From the NCBI RefSeq assembly GCF_006438825.1, contig NZ_RCZP01000011.1:62001-126000 (forward strand): DNA of 64,000 nucleotides. The letters run 5' to 3'. The stretch is from Muricoccus nepalensis (lineage in GTDB: Bacteria > Pseudomonadota > Alphaproteobacteria > Acetobacterales > Acetobacteraceae). This document shows, piece after piece, positions 57,003 through 64,000 of this stretch. Made by a program: the position numbers and the translations under genes. Positions within the stretch are counted from its first letter, which is position 1; each line of letters starts with the position of its first letter. Below the pieces are notes generated by a model. The model ran no database searches and had not been told where the DNA came from. It saw only the letters and a program-made list of their open reading frames with translations.

Positions 57003-57461
57003 ATGCCCGACCTGGAAAGATCAAGCGTACTGGACTGGCTCCACCGAACGGAGCCACGCATCGCGGCGTGCGTCGCCTCACCCGTTCGTGGCATCGAGGA
57101 CGCCCCGGAAGTCCGGGCGCTCCTGATGGAGCTAGGGACGGCTGTGGATACGGGCAGCCCGGAAAAGGTCGGTCGCGGCCTCGCCGAGGACGGGGGCCTC
57201 ACTATGCGCGAGGTCGTGGCGCAACTCGGTGTGGCCCGCATGCTCCGGCTGATCGAGTGGCTCGATAGCGCGGAGGCCGTCGAGGCCGCGGGTGCTCTCC
57301 GCGTCGCCCTGCTGCGGGACGACACCACCGAAGCGGGCCGCCTCCTTCGCTCAACCTTCGACGCCTTGCACCGGCAGGATCTGCTGGCCCGCATTTTCGC
57401 TCCCGAACGCCTCCGGGCGCTGATCGGGGCGAGCGGAGAACCCGAGAAAGAGGTGGCGTGA
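57003..57461 (+). CDS. icmW: IcmW-like secretion adaptor
   Basis: 152 residues, as long as Legionella IcmW (151). Compared with IcmW as I remember it, the order of conserved points is the same: MPDL start, W...P-I, 'IEDAPEVRALLMELG' versus 'PELEEAMKQLG', GLAEDGG versus GLLAEED, RMLRLIEWLD versus RGLRLLQAID, AGRLL, and ALHRQDLLARIF versus VFERLRLLSRVF. It is soluble and acidic. IcmW binds IcmS and the DotL tail. It precedes an IcmX-like secreted protein gene, as icmW precedes icmX in Legionella. The call needs a profile search. Confidence 0.6.
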   Translation: MPDLERSSVLDWLHRTEPRIAACVASPVRGIEDAPEVRALLMELGTAVDTGSPEKVGRGLAEDGGLTMREVVAQLGVARMLRLIEWLDSAEAVEAAGALRVALLRDDTTEAGRLLRSTFDALHRQDLLARIFAPERLRALIGASGEPEKEVA

Positions 57462-57976
57462 TGCGAAGGATTGCACTCACCCTGGCGCTCCTCAGCATGC
57501 CGGCCTTGGCCCATGCCCAGAGTACCGGCAGCGTCGGCTGCGCTGCTATTACCCAGGCCGCTGCGGACGGCATTTCGGCCCGTGTGCAGGCGGACGATGC
57601 CTCTATCCGGCCGCCCAATAGCGTGAAGAACCTTTCGTGCCTGGATGGCTTCTTCCGGGGCGTCGGCCTCAACGTTATTTCCAACCTGCTCGACCCGACG
57701 TCACTACTCGACGCCGTGCAGGGACAGATCTGCGCCGCGGCGAACCAGGCTTGGCAGTCAGCGCTGGGATCGGCGCAGTGCGGCCTCACGGTGTCGGGCT
57801 TCAATCTTGGCTTCGGTGGCTTCGGCGGCGGCGTGATGTGCCCACGCCTGAGCTTCGGCGGCGGTGGCCCGCCGATCGGCTCCGTTGGCACCGGCGCCAA
57901 CACCACCGGCAGCCTCTACGTCAACGGGTCGCCGCTGGCGCCCTCCGGCTACACCCTGCCCGCCGTGCCCCGCTAG
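57461..57976 (+). CDS. Secreted Cys-rich protein (171 aa)
   Basis: The ATG overlaps the IcmW-like stop (TGATG), so they are coupled. Signal peptide MRRIALTLALLSMPALAHAQ. The mature part has five Cys (VGCAAI, LSCLDGFF, QICAAANQ, AQCGLTV, VMCPRL), which suggests disulphides, and a Gly-rich end. It probably works in the periplasm with the channel. No family recognised. Confidence 0.65.
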   Translation: MRRIALTLALLSMPALAHAQSTGSVGCAAITQAAADGISARVQADDASIRPPNSVKNLSCLDGFFRGVGLNVISNLLDPTSLLDAVQGQICAAANQAWQSALGSAQCGLTVSGFNLGFGGFGGGVMCPRLSFGGGGPPIGSVGTGANTTGSLYVNGSPLAPSGYTLPAVPR

Positions 57977-57996
57977 AACGAGGAAGGACAGAGCCT

Positions 57997-59187
57997 ATGC
58001 GCAATCGCCTTAAATCTTCGGTCGCCGTGATCGCCCTGACGGGCGGCCTACTCGTCGCGGCTCCGAGGCTGGCCCATGCCGAGTGGCCGACCTTCGACGC
58101 CATCACGCACTTCCTAATCGAGCAGTCGCAGAAGGCGATGACGAGTGCCGTCGATAAGGTCTACGACAACGTCACCAACATCGGCACCCTCATCAGTGAT
58201 CGCCTGACCGGCGTTGGCAACCAGCTCAACGACCGGCTGGGCGACGGCTTCACCCAAACCGCCAACTATCAGCGTGCCCAGATCGGGGCCGTGCAGCAGA
58301 TCGCGGACGCCTCCAACAGTTCCAATGCCCGCTTCTATCGGGACATGCGGAATTCCGAGATCCGGGACGAGCACACGGCGTCGCCGCAGGCCTGCCTCGC
58401 CCTGGACAGCGGCCAGTCCAGCGGCCAGTCGCAGATCCAGGGAGGGCGGATCGTTGCCGCCATCGCCGATGTCATGGATGCCCGGGGTGAGGGAGCCCCG
58501 AACACGCCGGCCTGGTTTGGGCAGGCGCAATCCATGACATCCTCCAATGCTCTTCACCTGTCGCGCTACTGCGACGCCGATGAAGCGGCAGCTGGTCTCT
58601 GCACGCCTTCGGCACGACCCAATGCCGACGTGCGCGCCATCAGCTTCGTGCGGGAGGTCTACTCGGACGGCGACGCCGTGAACGCGGCGAACGACTTCTC
58701 CACCAACGTCGTGCAGCCCGTGGTGCCGGCCGCGTTGCGCGGAGATCAACTGATATCGGTGGAGGGCCAGGATGCTGCCGCCAGGCGTCGGGCTTACGAC
58801 GCCCGGATGTCCCTTTCCCGCTCGGTGTTCAGCCACCAGATTGCCCTGCAAGCGCCCACCGTCACGCTGAACGAGGCGCAGCAGACGCAGCTCAGAGCCC
58901 GTGGGGTCGAGCCCCCGGCCGCCGGCTCCTGGCTACAGGTTCTCGGCCTCGAGGTGGACCGCCGCTTCACCGACGTGGCCTGGGCGGCCTCGCTGCACAA
59001 CATGACGCCTGCGGCCGTCAACCGAGAGATCGCGCAGGAACTGGCGCTGTCCAACTACATCGCCCTCGCCAACCTGCGCCTGCAGATGCAGTCGGCCGCT
59101 GTTGGCGCTGCCAACCTCGCTGTCGGTGTCGAGCGCGGCTTCACGGGCGTGGTGTCCATGCCTTCACCCACCATCGCTGCCAACTGA
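57997..59187 (+). CDS. Secreted TraW/IcmX-like protein
   Basis: 396 residues after GAGGAAGGACAGAGCCT; the longer frame upstream is a shadow of the preceding gene. A signal peptide (VAVIALTGGLLVAAPRLAHA) is followed by a helical secreted protein (DKVYDNVTNIGTLISDRLTG; QTANYQRAQIGAVQQIADAS). Size, export and position between IcmW-like and DotA/TraY genes match TraW of R64 and IcmX of Legionella. Sequence similarity is not secure. Confidence 0.5.
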   Translation: MRNRLKSSVAVIALTGGLLVAAPRLAHAEWPTFDAITHFLIEQSQKAMTSAVDKVYDNVTNIGTLISDRLTGVGNQLNDRLGDGFTQTANYQRAQIGAVQQIADASNSSNARFYRDMRNSEIRDEHTASPQACLALDSGQSSGQSQIQGGRIVAAIADVMDARGEGAPNTPAWFGQAQSMTSSNALHLSRYCDADEAAAGLCTPSARPNADVRAISFVREVYSDGDAVNAANDFSTNVVQPVVPAALRGDQLISVEGQDAAARRRAYDARMSLSRSVFSHQIALQAPTVTLNEAQQTQLRARGVEPPAAGSWLQVLGLEVDRRFTDVAWAASLHNMTPAAVNREIAQELALSNYIALANLRLQMQSAAVGAANLAVGVERGFTGVVSMPSPTIAAN

Positions 59188-59199
59188 AAGAACCTGCCA

Positions 59200-60624
59200 A
59201 TGTCGGCCACCATGACACAGGCGCCTGCAACGGCGTCTCCGGGGAAGGATCCAATACGCGAGCTGGTCGACCGCATGGATCAAATGCGGCTGGCGATCGT
59301 TGGCCACGATCCCAAGCTGAGCAATCAGATCGAAAGCCTTGCGGCAGCTATGCGAAGGCCGGATCACACCGACAGCGTCGACTTCCGTACCCGCGTCGCT
59401 TACGTCTACCAGGACTTCAAAGGACTTGCGGGACCCGCGGTGGGCTTGTCGGACGGGCTACGCTCCGAGATGGAGCGGCTGGCGGCCACGGCGCCCGGCC
59501 TCGGTTCCCTGCGTATCCATGACTTGCTCAAGGAGATTCCGAACTTCAACAATCCCAAGCTGGCGGGCGAAATCCGGAAGCTCGCTGTCGAGGTCGGGCG
59601 TGAGGGAGGCGATCAGAACCGACCGAACGTCCTGGATCGCGTTGAGAATCTCGAGAGCAGGCTCGCCCTTCTAGGGGCAGGACCCTCTGCGCCTCGCAAT
59701 GTATCGGATGTTCCGCTTCCGCGAACGACGGATACAAGCCAGCCTCAAGCTGGGCAGCCTCCGGCAGGCCCGGCATCCAAGCCGGACGAGAAGGTGCAAG
59801 CGGCCATGTCGCCCGGCGAAGGGGGCCGTCCTCCGCCAGGTTCTCCAGCCGCCCAGATACCAGCTGCGGGGCCAGCCCCCGGCGGTGGGCCTCGTTCCCC
59901 GGAGGCCCAATCACAGGCGTCCACGCCCACGGCACAGGGTGTGGAGCCCGGCCAGGGTACGCGTGGTCCGAGCGTCATCGGCCGTGTCGTGGTGGCCATG
60001 GCCGAACCGCGGGACGAAAACCCTCCGCCCTGGCGGCAGCCTCCTACGGCGATCGGCGAACGCCTCAATCGGTTCATGAGCAACTTCAACGATAACTCAG
60101 CCGTCGCGGTGGCCGAGACGTCGGGGCAGAAGGCAGTAGAAGCCCTGCGCGGCTTCGCCCAGGGCGCCGGCGCCGGTGTCATGGCCCGCATCAACGAGGC
60201 TGCTCGCTCAGACCCGCAGGGTATGCAGGGCGTCCTGTCCGAGATGCGCGAGGGCGGGCGACACGCAGAGCTCCGGACACAGTTCAACAACGCCCTCGTT
60301 CAAGAAAAGGGGGTTGCGGCCTCCTACGACGCAGCGACCTCCGCAGTGAAGCAGTACGGAACCGACCGGCAAGCCGCCGAGGCAGTGATGCTCAAGCGAC
60401 CGGAGGCTGGCGTGCTCGCCGGTCGGTTCGAGCGCTTGGATGCCCAGATCGGTGAGGCGGCCGGCCAGGTGCCGGCGCGTCAGGAGGGCAAGAGCGTCAT
60501 GGACGATCTCGGCCAGAAGGTTGCCGAACTGGTGCGGCGGGCGACCGAGGCGATCCGCTCCGCCATCCAAGGAGGGCCTCGCGCCTCGGCTTCGGCATCC
60601 TCCAGCCCGTCCCCTGGACCGTAG
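59200..60624 (+). CDS. Soluble multidomain hypothetical protein of the T4SS locus (474 aa)
   Basis: It starts MSATMTQAPATASPGKDP, 12 nt after the preceding stop. An N-terminal helical domain (~20-165) is followed by a long Pro/Gly/Gln linker (~170-275) and a second helical domain (~285-455: GERLNRFMSNFNDNSAVAVAETSGQKAVEAL; GVAASYDAATSAVKQYGTDRQAAEAVMLKRP). No signal peptide or TM, so it is cytoplasmic although its neighbours are exported. It might be a substrate or a chaperone of the secretion system. The family is unknown. Confidence 0.6.
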   Translation: MSATMTQAPATASPGKDPIRELVDRMDQMRLAIVGHDPKLSNQIESLAAAMRRPDHTDSVDFRTRVAYVYQDFKGLAGPAVGLSDGLRSEMERLAATAPGLGSLRIHDLLKEIPNFNNPKLAGEIRKLAVEVGREGGDQNRPNVLDRVENLESRLALLGAGPSAPRNVSDVPLPRTTDTSQPQAGQPPAGPASKPDEKVQAAMSPGEGGRPPPGSPAAQIPAAGPAPGGGPRSPEAQSQASTPTAQGVEPGQGTRGPSVIGRVVVAMAEPRDENPPPWRQPPTAIGERLNRFMSNFNDNSAVAVAETSGQKAVEALRGFAQGAGAGVMARINEAARSDPQGMQGVLSEMREGGRHAELRTQFNNALVQEKGVAASYDAATSAVKQYGTDRQAAEAVMLKRPEAGVLAGRFERLDAQIGEAAGQVPARQEGKSVMDDLGQKVAELVRRATEAIRSAIQGGPRASASASSSPSPGP

Positions 60625-60628
60625 GGCG

Positions 60629-60640
60629 CCGTTCGCGCCA
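60629..60640 (+). promoter_or_regulatory. CCGTTYGCGCCGA motif before dotA
   Basis: CCGTTCGCGCCA, 42 nt before the dotA start. GGCGC precedes and GCGCC follows the CGTTC core, so a small hairpin is also possible. Confidence 0.7.
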
Positions 60641-60646
60641 CGCGCG

Positions 60647-60682
60647 CGCATCCTTGCGGGGAACCCCGCCCGCGAGGATGCG
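60647..60682 (+). promoter_or_regulatory. 14-bp hairpin hiding the dotA ribosome-binding site
   Basis: Left arm CGCATCCTTGCGGG (60647-60660) pairs with right arm CCCGCGAGGATGCG (60669-60682), with one G-U pair and an 8-nt loop. The right arm contains the GAGG ribosome-binding site and ends directly at the ATG at 60683. Confidence 0.75.
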
Positions 60683-63010
60683 ATGCGCCACACTCAACAA
60701 GTCCTGCTTCTAGGACTGCTCCTTCCGGCCCTGCTCCTCGCAGGGCCGGTCCTGGCTCAGACCGGCGTCGATATGAGCTGGTCCGCCCTCGACCCGGGCG
60801 ATGACTGGGCCGCTACGGTGGTCCGCTCGGTTTTTCCGGTCGGCGGCAGCACGGGAACCGTCAGCACCGGCAACGCCGCGACCGTGGTGGGCACCCTGGT
60901 CCGCTACCTGACCGGCTTCGTGTCCTCCATAGCCATGGTCTTCCTGATCTACTCGTTGCTGATGCAGATGTGGCGGGGCGCCGAGACCGGCCGCCTGCTC
61001 ACCGACGGCATGAGCGGTATCTTTGCCCTGCGTCTCGGGGTGGCGGCCATCTTCATGTTCCCCCTCTCCTCCGGGTTCAGTGCAGGACAGGCAGCCGTGG
61101 TGCAGTTCTCCATGTGGGGGATCGGCATGGCCCGCACGGTCTATTCGAGCGCCGTACAGGCGATCGGTGCCGACGCTCGGGTGATTGCCGATCCCATCAT
61201 CCCGGGCACCCGGACCATCGTGGCGGGGCTGATCCGCAATGAGTTCTGCCGTGCCCTGGTGAACGCCGCTTCCAACAACCCGAACCTGGTCCCGGTGCCC
61301 ACCCCTGTTTCGGCCGCGACGTCTGGCGGCAACACCGTTCAGACCTGGAGCTACCGCCTGTCCTCCGGCAACGAGGTCGGTGCTCCCGTGTGCGGTTCCG
61401 TGACCCTGCGTATCTCGGCCGGCAGCTACGGCACCATCGCTGGCGTCAGCATCGACATGGGGGCCAAGCAGCGCGAAATCCTGAATGCGGTCCTGGAGAA
61501 TACCATTCGCCCACAGACCGTACTGGCCGCCCAGCAGCTCTACTCGGGCAGGCGCCTGAGTGCCATGGAGCCGCTCATGGGAGTGCTGGTGGCAGGCACC
61601 TCGGACTACACCACCCGCCTGACCAGCGCGGCCAGCCAGGCCATGAGCCAGCTGCGCGCCAAGATGGCCGACGCCCGCGGTAGCGGCGCCAACGCCGACG
61701 CCAGCCAGACCCGCCTCGCGGCGCTGGGCTGGAGCTCTGCCGGTGCCTACTACCTCGAGTTCAGCCGTTTGAACGGTGCCACCCTGTCCTTGATGAGCGC
61801 GGTTCCGGTGCTGGGTAAGCCCACCGGCCATGGACTTGGCCGGTCGCTCGGCAACGATCTGATCCCCTACATGCAGGCTTCCGAGAGCTTCATGAACCGC
61901 ATGGCGGCCTACGTGGCCACCGTGGATCAGGTGAACACGCCGATCGGCGGCGCGGCCCTGTTTGCAGGTGCCTCGCCGGCCGAGGACGGCGCTGGGCTGA
62001 TCGACCGGGTATTCCGCTACATGAACCTCGGCGAGACCCTGCTCGGCCTCATCACCAACTACCTCGTGGCGCCGGGCGTCAGCGTTTGGACCGATCCTTT
62101 CGGCAGCCTGATGCAGGTCGGGCACGCCATGATCACCGCCGGCCTCGGGGCCCTCGGTGCCGCCGGGGTGGCGGTCGCTGCTTCCGAGGCAACCACCACG
62201 GCCACCGGGGGGATTCCGATCGTCGGAGGGGCGCTCGGAGCCACCACCGCCGGCATCGGCAAGGCGCTTGAGTTCTTTTCCCCAGCCATCTTCGCCCTTG
62301 CCAGCGGCCTGCTGCTCCCCGGCCTGACCATCGCCTACGTGCTACCGATGATCCCCTTCCTGATCTGGCTGGCGGGGGTAGCAGGCTGGTTGATCCTGGT
62401 GTGCGAGGCAGTGATCGCCGTCCCGCTCTGGATGCTGGCGCACATGACCATGCGGGGGGAGGGGCTGCACGGGAAGGCGACCGAGGGTTACTCGCTGATC
62501 TTCAACGTGCTGTTCCGGCCGGTGCTGATGCTGCTTGGCCTGTTCCTGGGCTACTTCATCTTTGCCAGCACGTCCTGGCTGCTGCGGCAGGGCTTCGGGG
62601 TGGCGGCCGGGTTCGTACTGGGCAATGGGTGGGTTGTGACCAATGTCATCGGCGTCATCGTGCTGATGTGCATCTTCGTCCTGTGCCACGTCGTGCTGGC
62701 CTTGATGTCGTTCCGGATGATTTCGCTCGTGCCTCACCACGTCCCGCGTCTAATCGGCTTTATGCCCGCTAACCGGGTCGACATGGACGGGTTTAGCCGT
62801 GACGCCGCCCTGGTTGGGGCTGCTGGTGCTCTGAAGCAGATCGAAGGCGCTATCACGCCCAAGAGCGTGGGTGGGGGAGTTCGCCAGGCAGTTGAGCATC
62901 AACGTAGTGATGTCGAGAATGCTGGCGATCATGGTAGTAAAGAGCGAAATGGGATGGATACTACGATGAGAGCTGCAACGGACACTGGTGGCTCGGCTCG
63001 AGAAGGGTGA
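60683..63010 (+). CDS. dotA: Polytopic inner-membrane protein DotA/TraY
   Basis: 775 residues (Legionella DotA 1048, R64 TraY 745). Signal peptide MRHTQQVLLLGLLLPALLLAGPVLAQ. Membrane segments near ~75-95, ~115-140, ~500-525, ~540-570 and ~610-680, with a large periplasmic region between (~150-450). The family pattern is recognisable from the overall layout and segments such as TGFVSSIAMVFLIYSLLMQMW, PLWMLAHMTMRGEGLHGKATEGYSLIFNVLFRPVLMLLGLF. The C-terminal ~60 residues are soluble and low complexity. Confidence 0.88.
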   Translation: MRHTQQVLLLGLLLPALLLAGPVLAQTGVDMSWSALDPGDDWAATVVRSVFPVGGSTGTVSTGNAATVVGTLVRYLTGFVSSIAMVFLIYSLLMQMWRGAETGRLLTDGMSGIFALRLGVAAIFMFPLSSGFSAGQAAVVQFSMWGIGMARTVYSSAVQAIGADARVIADPIIPGTRTIVAGLIRNEFCRALVNAASNNPNLVPVPTPVSAATSGGNTVQTWSYRLSSGNEVGAPVCGSVTLRISAGSYGTIAGVSIDMGAKQREILNAVLENTIRPQTVLAAQQLYSGRRLSAMEPLMGVLVAGTSDYTTRLTSAASQAMSQLRAKMADARGSGANADASQTRLAALGWSSAGAYYLEFSRLNGATLSLMSAVPVLGKPTGHGLGRSLGNDLIPYMQASESFMNRMAAYVATVDQVNTPIGGAALFAGASPAEDGAGLIDRVFRYMNLGETLLGLITNYLVAPGVSVWTDPFGSLMQVGHAMITAGLGALGAAGVAVAASEATTTATGGIPIVGGALGATTAGIGKALEFFSPAIFALASGLLLPGLTIAYVLPMIPFLIWLAGVAGWLILVCEAVIAVPLWMLAHMTMRGEGLHGKATEGYSLIFNVLFRPVLMLLGLFLGYFIFASTSWLLRQGFGVAAGFVLGNGWVVTNVIGVIVLMCIFVLCHVVLALMSFRMISLVPHHVPRLIGFMPANRVDMDGFSRDAALVGAAGALKQIEGAITPKSVGGGVRQAVEHQRSDVENAGDHGSKERNGMDTTMRAATDTGGSAREG

Positions 63011-63011
63011 G

Positions 63012-63479
63012 ATGAGCGAGGAAGAAGCAGGCGGGCTTAGTGGGGTCGCGGGATACTTCCTGGGACGAATTGCTGCCGAAAGGCAGCAAACCCAGGCTCA
63101 ATTCCGTGAAGTTGTGCGAAGCCGTTTTGCTCCGCGCGTCCGTCTTCCTTACGCGGCGGAGGCAGTTGAAGGAGCAATTGCTTCTTGGAAGGCTGCCGTC
63201 CGTTCCCGTGATGTGACGATTGAGCAGCTACGGGCTAGCGGCGCTGCTTTGACCGCTGAGCGAGACCAATTGCGTGCCCGCAATGCTCAGTTGGAGGCTG
63301 ATGCGCTCCAGATGCAGGCCGCCTACGCCGAACTGCAGCGGCGAGAGGCTTTAGCAAACAAGCTCTGGGAGAATGCCGCCGAAACGGGCCAAAAGGACGA
63401 CTTCGACCTGTTCCTGGCCCGGCACGAGATCGCAAGGTTACAGGCGCAGATCGCGCGACTGCAGCAGGACGAAAAGTAG
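63012..63479 (+). CDS. Coiled-coil protein after dotA (155 aa)
   Basis: The ATG follows the dotA TGA after one base, with AGAAGGGTGAG upstream. The centre is a long coiled coil (IASWKAAVRSRDVTIEQLRASGAALTAERDQLRARNAQLEADALQMQAAYAELQRREALANKLW). No TM or signal. Codon use is a little less GC-biased at the start (CAAATT, GCAATT). The function is unknown. Confidence 0.65.
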   Translation: MSEEEAGGLSGVAGYFLGRIAAERQQTQAQFREVVRSRFAPRVRLPYAAEAVEGAIASWKAAVRSRDVTIEQLRASGAALTAERDQLRARNAQLEADALQMQAAYAELQRREALANKLWENAAETGQKDDFDLFLARHEIARLQAQIARLQQDEK

Positions 63480-63485
63480 TCCGCC

Positions 63486-63498
63486 CCGTTCGCGCCAC
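63486..63498 (+). promoter_or_regulatory. CCGTTYGCGCCGA motif before the lipoprotein gene
   Basis: CCGTTCGCGCCAC, 36 nt before the start at 63535. Confidence 0.7.
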
Positions 63499-63534
63499 CG
63501 ACCGACATCATGGGCCATCAACCGGGATGGACCC

Positions 63535-63843
63535 ATGCGACGCTCCTCAGGACTTCTCATCATCGCCGCCCTGACCCTTGGGGCTTGTAGTAGCGGCAAC
63601 CTCCGCTCGGTCAGTAGCTACGGCGCACCGGCTGCACCAACCGTGCGACAGCCGAGCTACGACCCCTACGCCGCCGCGGGCTCAGCCAATGCCACCTGGG
63701 CGCCCCCCGTACTCAACCGCAACGGCAACATCGTTCGCCCCTACGACCCGGGCGTCATGTCCGGGCGCCCGGACTACGAGCACGCCGCCTGGGCGACCGG
63801 GGCAGCGGGTGGGTCAGCCGCCGCCCCTCCTGGCACCTTCTAG
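63535..63843 (+). CDS. Small lipoprotein (102 aa)
   Basis: MRRSSGLLIIAALTLGACSSGN has a lipobox LGAC, so mature protein starts at Cys18. The rest is Pro/Ala/Tyr-rich (RQPSYDPYAAAGSANATWAPPVLNRNGNIVRPYDPGVM). It is likely an outer-membrane-linked part of the transfer apparatus, by the upstream motif and location. Its last 4 bases overlap a convergent gene. Confidence 0.65.
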   Translation: MRRSSGLLIIAALTLGACSSGNLRSVSSYGAPAAPTVRQPSYDPYAAAGSANATWAPPVLNRNGNIVRPYDPGVMSGRPDYEHAAWATGAAGGSAAAPPGTF

Positions 63844-64000
63844 CCCGCGCTCGGCCAGAAGGGCTCGGTCGTGCGCAGGTAGGTGCCGGCCGAGCCCAGG
63901 TTTCCTGTTCGTAGCTGCCAGTTCTGCCAGGCGCTGCGGAATGCCAGAACGAAGAAGGCTGCACAGAACGGCAGGAACTGCACCGCCGCCCACACCCGCT
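63840..64000 (-). CDS. C-terminal end of a membrane protein gene running off the window
   Basis: The minus-strand frame is open from the window edge to a stop at 63840-63842 and has no start codon inside. It reads WAAVQFLPFCAAFFVLAF, RSAWQNWQLRTGNLG and ends TTEPFWPSAG. The hydrophobic segment and aromatic tail look like a real membrane protein. It converges with the lipoprotein gene with 4 bp overlap. Family unknown because most of it is outside. Confidence 0.55.
   Translation of the reverse strand, partial: RVWAAVQFLPFCAAFFVLAFRSAWQNWQLRTGNLGSAGTYLRTTEPFWPSAG

Noticed and set aside
60710-62125. 471-codon minus-strand open frame opposite dotA
   Set aside because: Antisense of the DotA membrane protein; rich in His/Gly/Ala with no hydrophobic segment or motif.
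1-64000. tRNA, rRNA, CRISPR arrays and toxin-antitoxin pairs
   Set aside because: I looked for them by typical sequence and gene pattern and saw none; small or divergent examples could be missed without a covariance or profile search.

Overview
The window is about 64 kb of GC-rich DNA with almost no chromosomal housekeeping genes. It reads as part of a large conjugative plasmid, or an integrated plasmid, of an alphaproteobacterium. GC content, codon use and protein style suggest Acetobacteraceae/Rhodospirillales or Methylobacterium-like bacteria; this is inference, since no rRNA or tRNA is present. No replication initiator and no ParA/RepABC set is visible, so the replicon extends beyond the window.

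Region 1 (1-16.8 kb) is a plasmid maintenance or 'antirestriction island' type block: the C-terminal part of a large helicase, a ParB-family protein, an HU-like protein, an LPD29-domain protein, a C5 cytosine methyltransferase with five internal VADPR repeats, a tRNA-guanine-transglycosylase/DpdA-like protein, SSB, and many small hypothetical proteins. Several intergenic gaps here carry a recurring purine-tract plus CCGCAAGGG/CCCTTGC stem-loop element. Region 2 (16.9-21.3 kb) holds a group II intron with an RT-HNH protein, then a roughly 0.7-kb gene-free, AT-spotted region with a giant imperfect palindrome (19589-19897) and CGAATACTT repeats, then one alanine-rich protein. Region 3 (21.3-29 kb) has small secreted and membrane proteins, a three-gene Stb-like operon (DNA-binding protein, P-loop ATPase, membrane protein), seven GTGTAG iterons with an exact 11-bp period, and a MOBF (TrwC-like) relaxase, so oriT is probably near 25.3-25.55 kb.

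Region 4 (29-35.5 kb) is cargo: a MocR regulator, DUF983, an HbpS/GlcG-like protein, a cytochrome c, an AlbA_2/Schlafen-like protein and an AAA_28 ATPase, with four copies of a ~75-bp intergenic repeat. Region 5 (35.6-64 kb) is a Dot/Icm-type (MPF-I) type IV secretion system. In transcription order on the minus strand it runs IcmL/DotI, IcmK/DotH, IcmE/DotG, IcmG/DotF, IcmC/DotE-like, IcmD/DotP-like, IcmJ/DotN, IcmB/DotO; then DotD, DotC, DotB, IcmT, an IcmS-like protein, a lytic transglycosylase, a stand-alone copy of the DotL middle domain, DotM/IcmP, a small membrane protein, DotL/IcmO, and a four-fold winged-helix protein. A plus-strand arm carries a TcpQ-like protein, an IcmW-like protein, secreted proteins and DotA/TraY.

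Three points stand out. First, the coupling complex looks complete (DotL, DotM, DotN, IcmS-like, IcmW-like) and has an extra free-standing DotL domain. Second, a 12-14 bp motif (consensus CCGTTYGCGCCGA) precedes nearly every transfer-related transcription unit, usually 35-45 nt before the start codon and always in the sense orientation, which suggests a plasmid-wide transfer regulon. Third, a MOBF relaxase and Stb-like module are combined with an I-type secretion channel. All homology calls come from motif and sequence recognition; no database search was run.
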